Shown one piece after another: positions 1 through 6,600 of a stretch of 9,435 bases of DNA. The notes under the pieces are model-generated. The model worked only from the letters and a program-made list of their open reading frames with translations, made no database searches and had not been told where the DNA came from. Origin of the DNA: Gemmatimonadota bacterium (lineage in GTDB: Bacteria; Gemmatimonadota; Gemmatimonadetes; JACCXV01; JAHWKZ01); contig JAHWKZ010000049.1 in the NCBI GenBank assembly GCA_019347645.1, positions 1-9,435 of the forward strand, given 5' to 3'. The position numbers and the translations under genes are program-made. Position 1 is the stretch's first letter, and each line of letters opens with the position of its first letter.

Positions 1-1740
1 ATCGCCGCCTCCGCCACCGGGGCGAAGGTGGGCGTCGTCTGCAAATCGCTCCTCGGCAAGGCCCACACTGTGATGGCGGAAGGCGGGATCGCGGCCGCGC
101 TCGCAAACGTCGACGAGCGGGACGGCTGGAGGGTCCACTTCGCCGACACCATGCGCGGCGGCCAATACCTGAACGACTGGCGGATGGCCGAGCTCCACGC
201 GAAGGAGGCGCCCGAGCGGGTCCGCGAGCTCGAGGCCTGGGGCGCCCTGTTCGACCGGACGACCGACGGGCGGATCCTCCAGCGCAACTTCGGCGGCCAC
301 GCCTATCCGCGGCTCGCCCACGTGGGCGATCGGACCGGCCTGGAGATGATCCGGACCCTCCAGGACCACGGGATCCATCGCGGGATCGACTTCCACATGG
401 AGGCCACGGTCACGCGGCTGATGACGGCCGACGGCCGCGTGGCGGGCGCGTTCGGCTACGATCGCGAGCGCGGGCGCTTGCAGCTGTTCGGCGCGGGCGC
501 GGTGGTGTTGGCCACGGGCGGGATCGGCCGCGCCTACCGGATCACGTCGAACTCGTGGGAGTACACCGGCGACGGCCACGTGCTGGCCTACGAGGCGGGG
601 GCGGAGCTGATCGACATGGAGTTCGTCCAGTTCCACCCGACCGGGATGGTATGGCCGCCGTCGGTCCGCGGGATCCTCGTGACCGAGGGGGTCCGCGGCG
701 AGGGCGGGATTCTGAAGAACGCCGAGGGGCGGCGCTTCATGTTCGACGACATCCCCGAGCTCTACCGGGACCAGACCGCCGACACTCCCGAGGAGGGATG
801 GCGCTACACGCAGGGGGACAAGGAGGCCCGCCGGCCGCCGGAGCTCCTGACCCGCGACCACGTGGCGCGATGCATCGTCCAGGAGGTCAAGGAGGGGCGC
901 GGGAGCCCGCACGGGGGGGTCTACCTGGACATCGCGTGGATCGACGAGAAGCGTTCCGACGCCGCCGAGCACATCCGGCGCAAGCTCCCGAGCATGTACC
1001 ACCAGTTCAAGGAGCTCGCCGACCTCGACATCACCGAGGAGCAGATGGAGGTCGGGCCGACGACCCACTACGTGATGGGGGGCGTGCGGGTCGACGCCGA
1101 GACCCAGATGTCGACCGTCCCCGGCCTCTTCGCCGCGGGGGAGGTCGCGGCCGGGCTGCACGGCGCCAACCGCCTCGGTGGCAACTCGCTCTCCGACCTC
1201 CTCGTCTTCGGCAAGCGCGCGGGCGTATACGCGGCCGGGTTCGCGCGCGAGAACGGCGCATCCGGGATCGACCCGGCGGGGATCGACGCGGCGGCGACGG
1301 CGGCTCTCGCGCCGTTCGAGCGTACCTCGGAGGAGGGACCGTACCGGATCCAGTCCGACCTCCAGTCGCTCATGCAGGAGAAGGTGGGGATCGTGCGGAA
1401 CGCGGCCGACATGGAGGCGGCCATCGAGTCGATCGCCGCGCTCCGCGAGCGCGCCGCGCGGGTCGGCGTGACGGGCCACCGGGAGTACAACCCCGGGTGG
1501 CATACCGCGCTCGACCTGCCCAACTTGCTGACCGTGTCCGAGGCGGTGGCGCGCGCGGCCCTCGAGCGCGAGGAGAGTCGCGGGGCCCACTTCCGCGAGG
1601 ACCATCCTTCGAAGGATCCCCGGCTCGATCGCGTCCGGCTCGTGGTCCGGAAGGACGACGACGGCGGAATGACGCTCCGCCGCGAAACGCTGCCGGAGGT
1701 CCCGGCGGAGCTCGAGCGGGTGATCGAGGAGAACGGCTGA
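1..1740 (+). CDS. sdhA: Succinate dehydrogenase/fumarate reductase flavoprotein subunit, 5'-truncated by the window
   Basis: This is the FAD-bearing catalytic subunit that interconverts succinate and fumarate, on the cytoplasmic face of respiratory complex II. The reading frame is open from base 1, so the true start and the N-terminal GxGxxG dinucleotide-binding loop lie upstream; about 25-40 residues appear to be missing. Visible landmarks are the His expected to bind FAD covalently in GKAHTVMAEGG (codon 64-66), the substrate-site His of FHPTG (634-636), the Arg of TEGVRGEGG (694-696), the His of THYVMGG (1066-1068) and the Arg of ANRLGGNSLSD (1171-1173). All catalytic residues known for the family are therefore present. 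The C-terminal domain continues to the TGA at 1738-1740, which overlaps the sdhB start. The wording of the motifs and the SdhB partner point to the Sdh1 type of actinobacteria rather than the E. coli type. The preferred direction of catalysis cannot be read from sequence. Confidence 0.96.
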   Translation: MAASATGAKVGVVCKSLLGKAHTVMAEGGIAAALANVDERDGWRVHFADTMRGGQYLNDWRMAELHAKEAPERVRELEAWGALFDRTTDGRILQRNFGGHAYPRLAHVGDRTGLEMIRTLQDHGIHRGIDFHMEATVTRLMTADGRVAGAFGYDRERGRLQLFGAGAVVLATGGIGRAYRITSNSWEYTGDGHVLAYEAGAELIDMEFVQFHPTGMVWPPSVRGILVTEGVRGEGGILKNAEGRRFMFDDIPELYRDQTADTPEEGWRYTQGDKEARRPPELLTRDHVARCIVQEVKEGRGSPHGGVYLDIAWIDEKRSDAAEHIRRKLPSMYHQFKELADLDITEEQMEVGPTTHYVMGGVRVDAETQMSTVPGLFAAGEVAAGLHGANRLGGNSLSDLLVFGKRAGVYAAGFARENGASGIDPAGIDAAATAALAPFERTSEEGPYRIQSDLQSLMQEKVGIVRNAADMEAAIESIAALRERAARVGVTGHREYNPGWHTALDLPNLLTVSEAVARAALEREESRGAHFREDHPSKDPRLDRVRLVVRKDDDGGMTLRRETLPEVPAELERVIEENG

Positions 1741-2495
1741 TGGCCACGGCGACGTTCCGGATCTGGCGCGGCGAGCGGGGGGAGGGCTCCTTCCACGACT
1801 ACCAGACCGAAGTCTCGGAGGGGATGGTCGTCCTCGACGCGCTCCACGACATCCAGGCCGATCAGGCGAACGACCTGGCGGTCCGGTGGAACTGCAAGGC
1901 GGGGAAATGCGGCTCGTGCTCGACCGAGGTGAACGGGATGCCGCGCCTGGCGTGCATGGCGCGCCTCTCCGACCTGCCGCTCGACCGCCCCGTGACCGTG
2001 GAGCCCATGAAGGCGTTCCCGCACCTCAAGGACCTCGTCACCGACGTGTCGTGGAACTACGAGGTCAAGAAGAAGATCGTCCCGTTCAAGCCACGCGATC
2101 CGGACGACCCCGACGGGTCCTGGCGGATGGACCAGGCGGACGTCGACCGGGTGCAGGAGTTCCGGAAGTGCATCGAGTGCTTCCTGTGCCAGGACGTCTG
2201 CCACGTGCTGAGGGAGCACGAGAAGCACGAGGAGTTCGCGGGTCCGCGGCTCTACGTCCACGTGGCCGCGCTCGAGATGCATCCGCTCGACGTCGAGGAC
2301 CGGGTCGACGCGCTCAAGGAGGCGCAGGGGATCGGCTTCTGCAACATCACGGGGTGCTGCACGAAGGTGTGCCCCGAATCGATCACGATCACCAACAACG
2401 CGATCATCCCGCTCAAGGAGCGGGTCGTCGACCGCCACTACGATCCCCTGCGCCGCCTGGCCCGCGCGCTGCGCGGTGGGAAGGAGCCGCGATGA
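1740..2495 (+). CDS. sdhB: Succinate dehydrogenase/fumarate reductase iron-sulfur subunit (Sdh1 type)
   Basis: This 251-residue protein carries electrons between the flavoprotein and the membrane quinone site through three Fe-S clusters. The N-terminal ferredoxin-like domain has the 2Fe-2S ligands C52, C57, C60 and C72 (CKAGKCGSC then C72). The C-terminal domain has C144-x2-C147-x2-C150-x3-C154 and C201-x5-C207-x3-C211-P for the 4Fe-4S and 3Fe-4S centres. The usual proline after the first motif is a histidine (VCHV). From memory the string KCIECFLCQ and the CNIT-x-CC arrangement are typical of actinobacterial Sdh1/FrdB-like subunits. The ATG at 1740 overlaps the sdhA stop (ATGA) and has GAGGAG at 1726-1731, eight bases upstream, so translational coupling is likely. 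The last codons overlap the next gene in the same way. No membrane-anchor gene follows; in Sdh1 operons it precedes sdhA, outside this window. Confidence 0.96.
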   Translation: MATATFRIWRGERGEGSFHDYQTEVSEGMVVLDALHDIQADQANDLAVRWNCKAGKCGSCSTEVNGMPRLACMARLSDLPLDRPVTVEPMKAFPHLKDLVTDVSWNYEVKKKIVPFKPRDPDDPDGSWRMDQADVDRVQEFRKCIECFLCQDVCHVLREHEKHEEFAGPRLYVHVAALEMHPLDVEDRVDALKEAQGIGFCNITGCCTKVCPESITITNNAIIPLKERVVDRHYDPLRRLARALRGGKEPR

Positions 2496-2983
2496 CCGAC
2501 CTCAAGCCGATCTCGCGCGAGGCGATTCCCCGGGCGCTCGACAAGGTCGAGCGCTACCGCCTCCTGAACGAACCCGCCGAGGCCGAGTCGATCTGCCGCG
2601 ACGTGATCCGGGTCGACCCCGAGAACCAGAAGGCGCTCGTGCTGCTCCTCCTCACCCTGACCGACCAGTTCGGCCGCGGGACCGGCGTCGGCGAGGCGCG
2701 CGCGCTCGTCGGCCGCATCGAGGGCGAGTACGAGCGCGCCTACTACGAGGGGATCGTCTGCGAGCGCCAGGGGAAGGCGATGCTCCGGGATCGGGCGCCG
2801 GGCTCGGACTCGAGCGCGTACGACTGGCTGAGGGAGGCGATGCGCGCCTACGAGAAGGCCGAGACGCTCCGCCCGGAGGGGAACGACGACGCCATCCTGC
2901 GGTGGAACGCGTGCGCCCGGCTCGTCCGGGACCGACAGCTCGGGCCGCGCGCCGAGGACGCGATGGAGATCCCCATCGAGTAG
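2492..2983 (+). CDS. Small TPR-like protein coupled to sdhAB, function unknown
   Basis: This soluble 163-residue protein has no signal peptide or membrane segment. It reads as alpha-helical TPR-like repeats: residues 14-47 (ALDKVERYRLLNEPAEAE through VIRVDPENQKAL) have the TPR pattern of small and large residues ending in a D-P-x-N turn. A second repeat around residues 108-131 includes AYEKAETLRPEGNDDA. The middle section has a hydrophobic stretch (LVLLLLTLTDQF) that looks like a buried helix rather than a membrane span. The start ATG at 2492 overlaps the sdhB stop (ATGA) and has AAGGAG at 2481-2486 with five-base spacing, so it is probably translated together with SdhB. Its position suggests a role tied to complex II, such as assembly or a protein contact, but this is inference from context. 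I recall similar TPR proteins as unnamed hypotheticals in GC-rich environmental phyla. Confidence 0.85.
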   Translation: MTDLKPISREAIPRALDKVERYRLLNEPAEAESICRDVIRVDPENQKALVLLLLTLTDQFGRGTGVGEARALVGRIEGEYERAYYEGIVCERQGKAMLRDRAPGSDSSAYDWLREAMRAYEKAETLRPEGNDDAILRWNACARLVRDRQLGPRAEDAMEIPIE

Positions 2984-2998
2984 GGCCGGGAGGGCGCG

Positions 2999-3538
2999 GT
3001 GAACCGTAGGGGTGCGAGCCGCCCGACCGCCGACGAGCTGATCAGGCGACTGGGGCTCGAGCCGCTTCCCGGCGAAGGCGGTCATTACCGCGAGTCGTAC
3101 CGCGCCGACGAGACGTTCGCCGCCGCGGCCCTGCCCGGACGCTACGGCGGCGACCGCGCCTTCGGGACGGCCATCTACTATCTGCTGACCTCCGCGGCCG
3201 ATTCCTTCTCGGCGATCCACCGCCTCCCCACCGACGAGCTCTACCACTTCTACCTCGGCGATCCCGTCGAGCTGGTGCTCCTCCGCGACGACGCCTCCGG
3301 CGAGGTCGTGACGCTCGGACCCGACGTACTCGGGGGCCAGCGGGTTCAGCAGGTGGTACCGCGCGGCGTGTGGCAGGGCTCGAGCCTGGCGGCCGGGGGC
3401 GAGTGGGCGCTCCTCGGCACCACGATGGCGCCGGGGTTCGAGTTCTCCGACTACGAGCCCGGCGAGCGGGAAGCGCTGACGGCCGGCTGGCCCGACCAGG
3501 CCGGTCGGATCCGCGCCCTGACGCGGGAGGGCCGATGA
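2999..3538 (+). CDS. DUF985 cupin-superfamily protein
   Basis: This 179-residue cytoplasmic protein belongs to the DUF985 (Cupin_5) family of single-domain beta-barrels, whose biochemical role is not established. Family signatures run through the whole length: LGLEPLPGEGGHYRESYR near residues 18-35, TAIYYLLT at 57-64, the cupin motif FSAIHRLPTDELYHFYLGDP at 70-89 (possible metal or ligand contacts at H74, E80 and H83), then GVWQGSSL and the C-terminal LLGTTMAPGFEFSDYE. Length and motif order match a complete family member. GTG at 2999 is chosen as start because GGGAGGG at 2988-2994 lies four bases before it and the family match begins within 15 residues. It begins 15 bases after the TPR gene. 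Its stop overlaps the SDR gene start (ATGA), suggesting a coupled pair that may act on a related small molecule; the substrate is unknown. Confidence 0.9.
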   Translation: MNRRGASRPTADELIRRLGLEPLPGEGGHYRESYRADETFAAAALPGRYGGDRAFGTAIYYLLTSAADSFSAIHRLPTDELYHFYLGDPVELVLLRDDASGEVVTLGPDVLGGQRVQQVVPRGVWQGSSLAAGGEWALLGTTMAPGFEFSDYEPGEREALTAGWPDQAGRIRALTREGR

Positions 3539-4317
3539 GGACCCCGATCCCGTCGGTGGATCGATTGCTGGACCTCACCGGTCGGGCGACCCTGGTGACC
3601 GGAGCCGCGGGCGGGATCGGCCGCGCGATCGCCCGACGGTTCGCCGAGGCCGGCGCCCCCGTGGCCGTCCACTACCGCACGAGCGAGGTCGAGGCCGGCC
3701 AGGTGGTGGGCGAGATCGAGGCGGCGGATGGGGAGGCGGTCTCGCTTCGAGCCGACCTGACCGACGAGGCGGAGGTGGAGCGGTTGTTCGACGCCGCGCT
3801 GGAGGCGATGGGACGGCTCGACGTGCTCGTGAACAACGCAGGCGCCTATCCCCTCGCCGACTTCGACGCCGTGGACGCGGGAGCGTGGGAGGCGGTCGTG
3901 GCCGCGAACCTCACCACCGTTCACCTCGCCACGCGCGCGGCCGCGGCGCGCATGGAGCGGGGCGGCGCGATCGTGAACGTGGCCTCGATCGAGGGCCTCC
4001 AGCCGATGCCGATGCACATCCACTACGACGCCGCCAAGGCCGGCGTCCTGATGCACACCCGCGCCGCCGCGCTGGAGCTCGGTCCGCGCGGCATCCGGGT
4101 GAACGCCGTCTCGCCGGGCCTGATCGACAGCGGAGACCTGGAGGAGGCGTGGCCGGAGGGGGTTGTCCGCTGGCGCTCGACCGCGCCGCTCGGCCGCACC
4201 GGCACCCCGGAGGATGTCGCCGACGCCTGCCTGGTGCTCGCCTCCGACGCCGCCCGATGGGTGACGGGGGCCAATCTCGTGGTCGATGGCGGGGCGACCA
4301 GCCGCCCCGCGTTCTGA
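3535..4317 (+). CDS. Short-chain dehydrogenase/reductase (classical SDR, FabG-like)
   Basis: This 260-residue NAD(P)-dependent oxidoreductase has a Rossmann fold. The cofactor loop is TGAAGGIGR (residues 22-30), followed by VAVHYRTS at 43-50; the Arg at 48, just after the second strand, favours NADP(H) by analogy with FabG-type enzymes. The NNAG motif is at 100-103. The catalytic tetrad N125, S151, Y164 and K168 (YDAAK) is intact, and the tail has the usual PLGRTGTPEDVA and VTGANLVVDGG segments. The protein is complete and soluble. ATG at 3535 overlaps the DUF985 stop, and GGGAGGG at 3525-3531 serves as the ribosome binding site. The substrate cannot be assigned from sequence, because this subfamily ranges from 3-oxoacyl-ACP reductases to sugar and pteridine reductases. 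A lone copy beside a cupin, with no acyl-carrier genes, argues against a fatty-acid synthesis role. Confidence 0.93.
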   Translation: MRTPIPSVDRLLDLTGRATLVTGAAGGIGRAIARRFAEAGAPVAVHYRTSEVEAGQVVGEIEAADGEAVSLRADLTDEAEVERLFDAALEAMGRLDVLVNNAGAYPLADFDAVDAGAWEAVVAANLTTVHLATRAAAARMERGGAIVNVASIEGLQPMPMHIHYDAAKAGVLMHTRAAALELGPRGIRVNAVSPGLIDSGDLEEAWPEGVVRWRSTAPLGRTGTPEDVADACLVLASDAARWVTGANLVVDGGATSRPAF

Positions 4318-4323
4318 CCACTC

Positions 4324-4349
4324 CCGGCGCTGCTGCTGAAGGGCGCCGG
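4324..4349 (+). promoter_or_regulatory. Hairpin after the SDR gene
   Basis: CCGGCGC (4324-4330) pairs perfectly with GCGCCGG (4343-4349) around a 12-base loop. There is no T tract after it, so it is not a standard intrinsic terminator. It could stabilise the 3' end of the upstream message or cause pausing. The motif GATAAT at 4349-4354 resembles a -10 box, but I see no matching -35 at 16-18 bases. Confidence 0.4.
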
Positions 4350-4354
4350 ATAAT

Positions 4355-4377
4355 CCGCGGGCCATGCCGCCCCGCGG
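4355..4377 (+). promoter_or_regulatory. Hairpin overlapping the SD sequence before the DUF192 gene
   Basis: CCGCGGG (4355-4361) pairs perfectly with CCCGCGG (4371-4377) around a nine-base loop. Its 3' arm takes in the first two bases of the strong ribosome binding sequence at 4376-4383, so the folded form could hinder ribosome loading. It lies directly after another perfect 7-bp hairpin. A regulatory role is inference; GC-rich DNA makes short hairpins common. Confidence 0.35.
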
Positions 4378-4383
4378 GAGGAG
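4376..4383 (+). promoter_or_regulatory. Strong Shine-Dalgarno sequence GGGAGGAG
   Basis: This near-ideal ribosome binding sequence is oddly placed for the DUF192 gene. It lies two bases before an in-frame GTG (4386) and 23 bases before the ATG at 4407. It is ideally placed, six bases away, for an out-of-frame ATG at 4390 that opens a six-codon leader. Confidence 0.6.
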
Positions 4384-4389
4384 CGGTGT

Positions 4390-4410
4390 ATGTTCTCCGG
4401 GTCGAGATGA
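4390..4410 (+). CDS. Putative six-residue leader peptide (MFSGSR)
   Basis: ATG at 4390 begins a six-codon frame, MFSGSR, that stops with TGA at 4408-4410. The start is six bases after GGGAGGAG (4376-4383), the best-placed ribosome site in this gap. Its stop overlaps the ATG at 4407 of the DUF192 gene in the ATGA arrangement that this window uses repeatedly for coupled genes. The simple reading is a short leader that delivers ribosomes to the DUF192 start. Nothing in the peptide suggests an amino-acid sensor. The alternative is that DUF192 starts at GTG 4386 and this frame is chance. Six codons cannot be supported by composition, so confidence is low. Confidence 0.3.
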   Translation: MFSGSR

Positions 4411-4949
4411 GGTTCGAGAAGGCATCCGCGGCGCACCTCCTGCTGGTGGTGGCCCTGCTCGTCGCGCCGGCGTGCGGTCGCGAGGCCGAGGAGCCGGAGC
4501 GGGTCGGGCCGGCCGTGGAGTTCCAGACGGAGCGGGTCCGGATCGTGACCGAGGCCGACACCTTCCCGCTCACCGTCGAGCTCGCCGAGACCGAGACGCA
4601 GCGGGCCTACGGCCTGATGGAGCGAGACTCGCTGTCCGGGGACGAGGGCATGCTCTTCCTCTTCGACGAGATCCGGGACCCGGGGGCCGGCTTCTGGATG
4701 TGGCGGACCCGGATCCCGCTCGACATCGCCTTCCTGGACGAGGCGGGACGCATCGTGGCGATCCAGAGCATGGAGCCGTGCGAGAGCGCCGATCCCCGCT
4801 GGTGCCCTTCCTATGCGCCCGGCGCCCCGTACGCGAGCGCGCTGGAGGTGCCGCGGGGGTGGTTCGAGGAGCGCGGGGTCGGGGTCGGAGACCGAGTGGC
4901 GCGGCCGGAGACGGATGGACCGATGCCTTCCGCGCCGAGCCGCCGTTGA
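4407..4949 (+). CDS. DUF192 lipoprotein
   Basis: This 180-residue exported protein opens with a signal sequence: charged MRFEK, a hydrophobic core LLLVVALLVAP, and Cys23 in an APAC context that is an imperfect lipobox. It is therefore probably a lipoprotein and otherwise a secreted protein. The DUF192 domain follows from about residue 45 to 165, with RAYGLMERDSL, GMLFLFDE, FWMWRTRIPLDIAFLDEAGRIV split over 85-120, the paired cysteines of EPCESADPRWC, and YASALEVPRGWF near the end. DUF192 proteins are small exported beta-rich domains with no agreed function. I chose ATG 4407 because the signal peptide begins there; an in-frame GTG at 4386 would add seven residues. The 3' end overlaps the DUF421 gene start (TTGA), so the two are probably made together at the cell envelope. 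Confidence 0.88.
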   Translation: MRFEKASAAHLLLVVALLVAPACGREAEEPERVGPAVEFQTERVRIVTEADTFPLTVELAETETQRAYGLMERDSLSGDEGMLFLFDEIRDPGAGFWMWRTRIPLDIAFLDEAGRIVAIQSMEPCESADPRWCPSYAPGAPYASALEVPRGWFEERGVGVGDRVARPETDGPMPSAPSRR

Positions 4950-5509
4950 GCGAGGCCCTCTTCGTCCCGTGGGATCGCGTGGCACGCGTGGTCGTGGTGT
5001 GCGTCCTGGCGTACCTCGGCTTGATCGTCCTGTTGCGCGGATCCGGCAAGCGCACCACGTCCAAGCTCAACGTGTTCGACTGGGTGGTGACCGTCGCGCT
5101 GGGATCCATGCTGGCCCAGGTCATCCTGTCGGATTCGGTCCCGCTGGTCCTGGGGCTCGTCGCTTTCGCCACCCTGATCGGCCTGCAGTTCGTCCTGGCC
5201 TGGCTCTCGTTGCGTGTGCCGTGGATCCGGGGCGTGATCAAGGCGAAACCCGCGCTCCTGTACTTCCGCGGCGAGTTCCTGCGGGACCGCATGCGCGCCG
5301 AGCGGATCACCGAGGAGGAGATCCATGCCGCCGTGCGGGAGGCCGGACACGGGTCGTTGGAGGAGATCGAGGCGGTGATCCTGGAGACCAACGCCGAGCT
5401 GAGCGCCGTGGGACGCCTGAAGGGTCGATCCGAGGAGGTTTCCACACTCCGGAACGTCCCGTCGGTGCCGGTGAGGCCGGAGACGCAGGGCGGAGCGAAT
5501 ACCCCGTAG
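4946..5509 (+). CDS. DUF421 (YetF-like) membrane protein
   Basis: This 187-residue inner-membrane protein belongs to the DUF421/YetF family. Three hydrophobic segments are visible: residues 12-30 (VARVVVVCVLAYLGLIVLL), about 43-61 (VFDWVVTVALGSMLAQVIL) and 67-90. The short linker RGSGKRTTSKLNVFDW is characteristic of the family. A soluble domain follows from about residue 99 (KAKPALLYFRGEFLRD, then EEEIHAAVREAG and the acidic helix EEIEAVILETNAELS). The family is linked to spore and envelope biology in Bacillus, but its activity is unclear. I chose TTG at 4946 because it overlaps the DUF192 stop (TTGA), gives the usual short N-terminus before the first helix, and no ATG lies in this frame nearby. 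A GTG at 4979 would cut into the first helix. The ribosome site is weak, consistent with coupling to the upstream gene. Confidence 0.88.
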   Translation: MSEALFVPWDRVARVVVVCVLAYLGLIVLLRGSGKRTTSKLNVFDWVVTVALGSMLAQVILSDSVPLVLGLVAFATLIGLQFVLAWLSLRVPWIRGVIKAKPALLYFRGEFLRDRMRAERITEEEIHAAVREAGHGSLEEIEAVILETNAELSAVGRLKGRSEEVSTLRNVPSVPVRPETQGGANTP

Positions 5510-5520
5510 AGAGGATGCGG

Positions 5521-6474
5521 ATGCAGCAGGAAAACGCCGTTCACGGCATCCACCACGTCACCGCGCTCGCCGGAGACCCGCAGCGGAACCTCGACTTCTA
5601 CGTCGACGGCCTCGGCCTGCGCCTGGTGAAGCGCAGCGTGAACCAGGACGACCCCGCCACCTACCATCTCTTCTACGCCGACGCCGAGGGGACCCCCGGG
5701 ACCGACCTCACCTTCTTCCCCCAGCGGGGGATGGCGCCGGGCCGGCCGGGCGTCGGTCAGGTCGGCGAGGTGCCCCTCGCGATCCCCGCCGGGGCCCTCG
5801 AGTGGTGGCGCGATCGACTCGTCGCGCGCGGGGTCTGGCACGCCGAGGAGACGACCCGCTTCGGCGAGCGGACGCTGGCGTTCCGCGACCCGGACGGCCT
5901 CCCGCTCGCCCTGGTGGAGATCGACGAGGAGCGGCGGTTCGCTCCGTGGGCCGGTAGCCCGGTTCCCGCCGAACGTCAGATCCGCGGCGTCCACGCCGTG
6001 CGGATCCGGGTCGCCGACGCCGGCCCCACCGTCCGCCTGCTCGAGGAAACCATGGGCTTCGACTCGGTGGGTGAGGACGCCGGCTGGCGCCGATGGGTGG
6101 CCGGAGACGGCTCGGGGGCGTACGTGGATCTGGCGGAGGACCCGGATACGCCGCCCGGCCGCTGGGGGTCGGGGGCGGTCCACCACGTGGCGTGGCGGGT
6201 CCGCCAAGACGAGGAGCAGGATGCCCTCCGGGAGGCGATCGTTCGCGCGGGGCTGCGCCCCACGCAGCCGATCGACCGTTTCTGGTTCCGCTCGGTGTAT
6301 TTCCGTGAGCCGGGCGGCACGCTGTTCGAGCTCGCCACCGACGGGCCGGGCTTCGACCGCGACGAGCGGCCGGAGGCACTCGGCGAGAGCCTGGTGCTGC
6401 CGCCGTGGCTGGAGGAGCACCGCGAGCGGATCGAGGCGGCGCTGCCGGCGCTGGAGGTCCCGGCCAGCGGCTGA
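5521..6474 (+). CDS. VOC-superfamily ring-cleaving dioxygenase-like protein
   Basis: This 317-residue soluble protein has two vicinal-oxygen-chelate (glyoxalase/extradiol dioxygenase) modules. The first begins GIHHVTALAGDPQRNLDFY near residue 9 and the second around residue 160 (HAVRIRVAD). Predicted metal ligands are H12 (IHHVT), H222 (VHHVAW) and E270 (LFELATD). Their spacing resembles the Fe(II) site of PcpA/LinE/MhqO-type hydroquinone dioxygenases, so ring cleavage of a hydroquinone- or catechol-like compound is the best guess; this is family inference, and the true substrate is unknown. The segment FWFRSVYFREPGGTLFEL is typical of that group. ATG 5521 is preferred over ATG 5515 because AGAGAGG at 5508-5514 is six bases before it but touches the other. 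It begins 11 bases after the DUF421 gene. No terminator is seen after its stop before the next promoter. Confidence 0.91.
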   Translation: MQQENAVHGIHHVTALAGDPQRNLDFYVDGLGLRLVKRSVNQDDPATYHLFYADAEGTPGTDLTFFPQRGMAPGRPGVGQVGEVPLAIPAGALEWWRDRLVARGVWHAEETTRFGERTLAFRDPDGLPLALVEIDEERRFAPWAGSPVPAERQIRGVHAVRIRVADAGPTVRLLEETMGFDSVGEDAGWRRWVAGDGSGAYVDLAEDPDTPPGRWGSGAVHHVAWRVRQDEEQDALREAIVRAGLRPTQPIDRFWFRSVYFREPGGTLFELATDGPGFDRDERPEALGESLVLPPWLEEHRERIEAALPALEVPASG

Positions 6475-6519
6475 CGACGCCGCGGATTCTCCCCGGTGAC
6501 GGAAAAGGTGGTGGCGGGC

Positions 6520-6548
6520 TGGACAGCGACGCCCGGATCACGTATACT
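6520..6548 (+). promoter_or_regulatory. Sigma-70-like promoter of the cold-shock gene
   Basis: TGGACA (6520-6525) and TATACT (6543-6548) each match the sigma-70 consensus at five of six positions and are separated by exactly 17 bases. Transcription should begin near 6555. It lies in the longest gap between genes in the window, 46 bases after the dioxygenase-like gene, and gives the cold-shock gene a leader of about 170 bases. This is the clearest promoter in the window. Confidence 0.75.
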
Positions 6549-6600
6549 CTCACCGCTTTCAGGAAGGCAACGTCCAAGGGAACGATCGCTCGAAACCGAT

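Noticed and set aside
1068..2438. Long open frame on the - strand opposite sdhA and sdhB
   Set aside because: It is antisense to two genes with intact catalytic motifs. Its composition (rich in Arg, Val, Asp and Leu) is what GC-rich codons give in the mirrored frame, and I see no domain or ribosome site.
4349..4354. GATAAT as a -10 box for the DUF192 gene
   Set aside because: It matches five of six consensus bases, but nothing resembling TTGACA lies 16-18 bases upstream, where a GC-rich hairpin arm sits instead.
4570..6420. Frame of over 600 codons on the - strand
   Set aside because: It runs opposite three well-supported genes and has no recognisable domain. Long antisense frames are expected where third positions are nearly all G or C.
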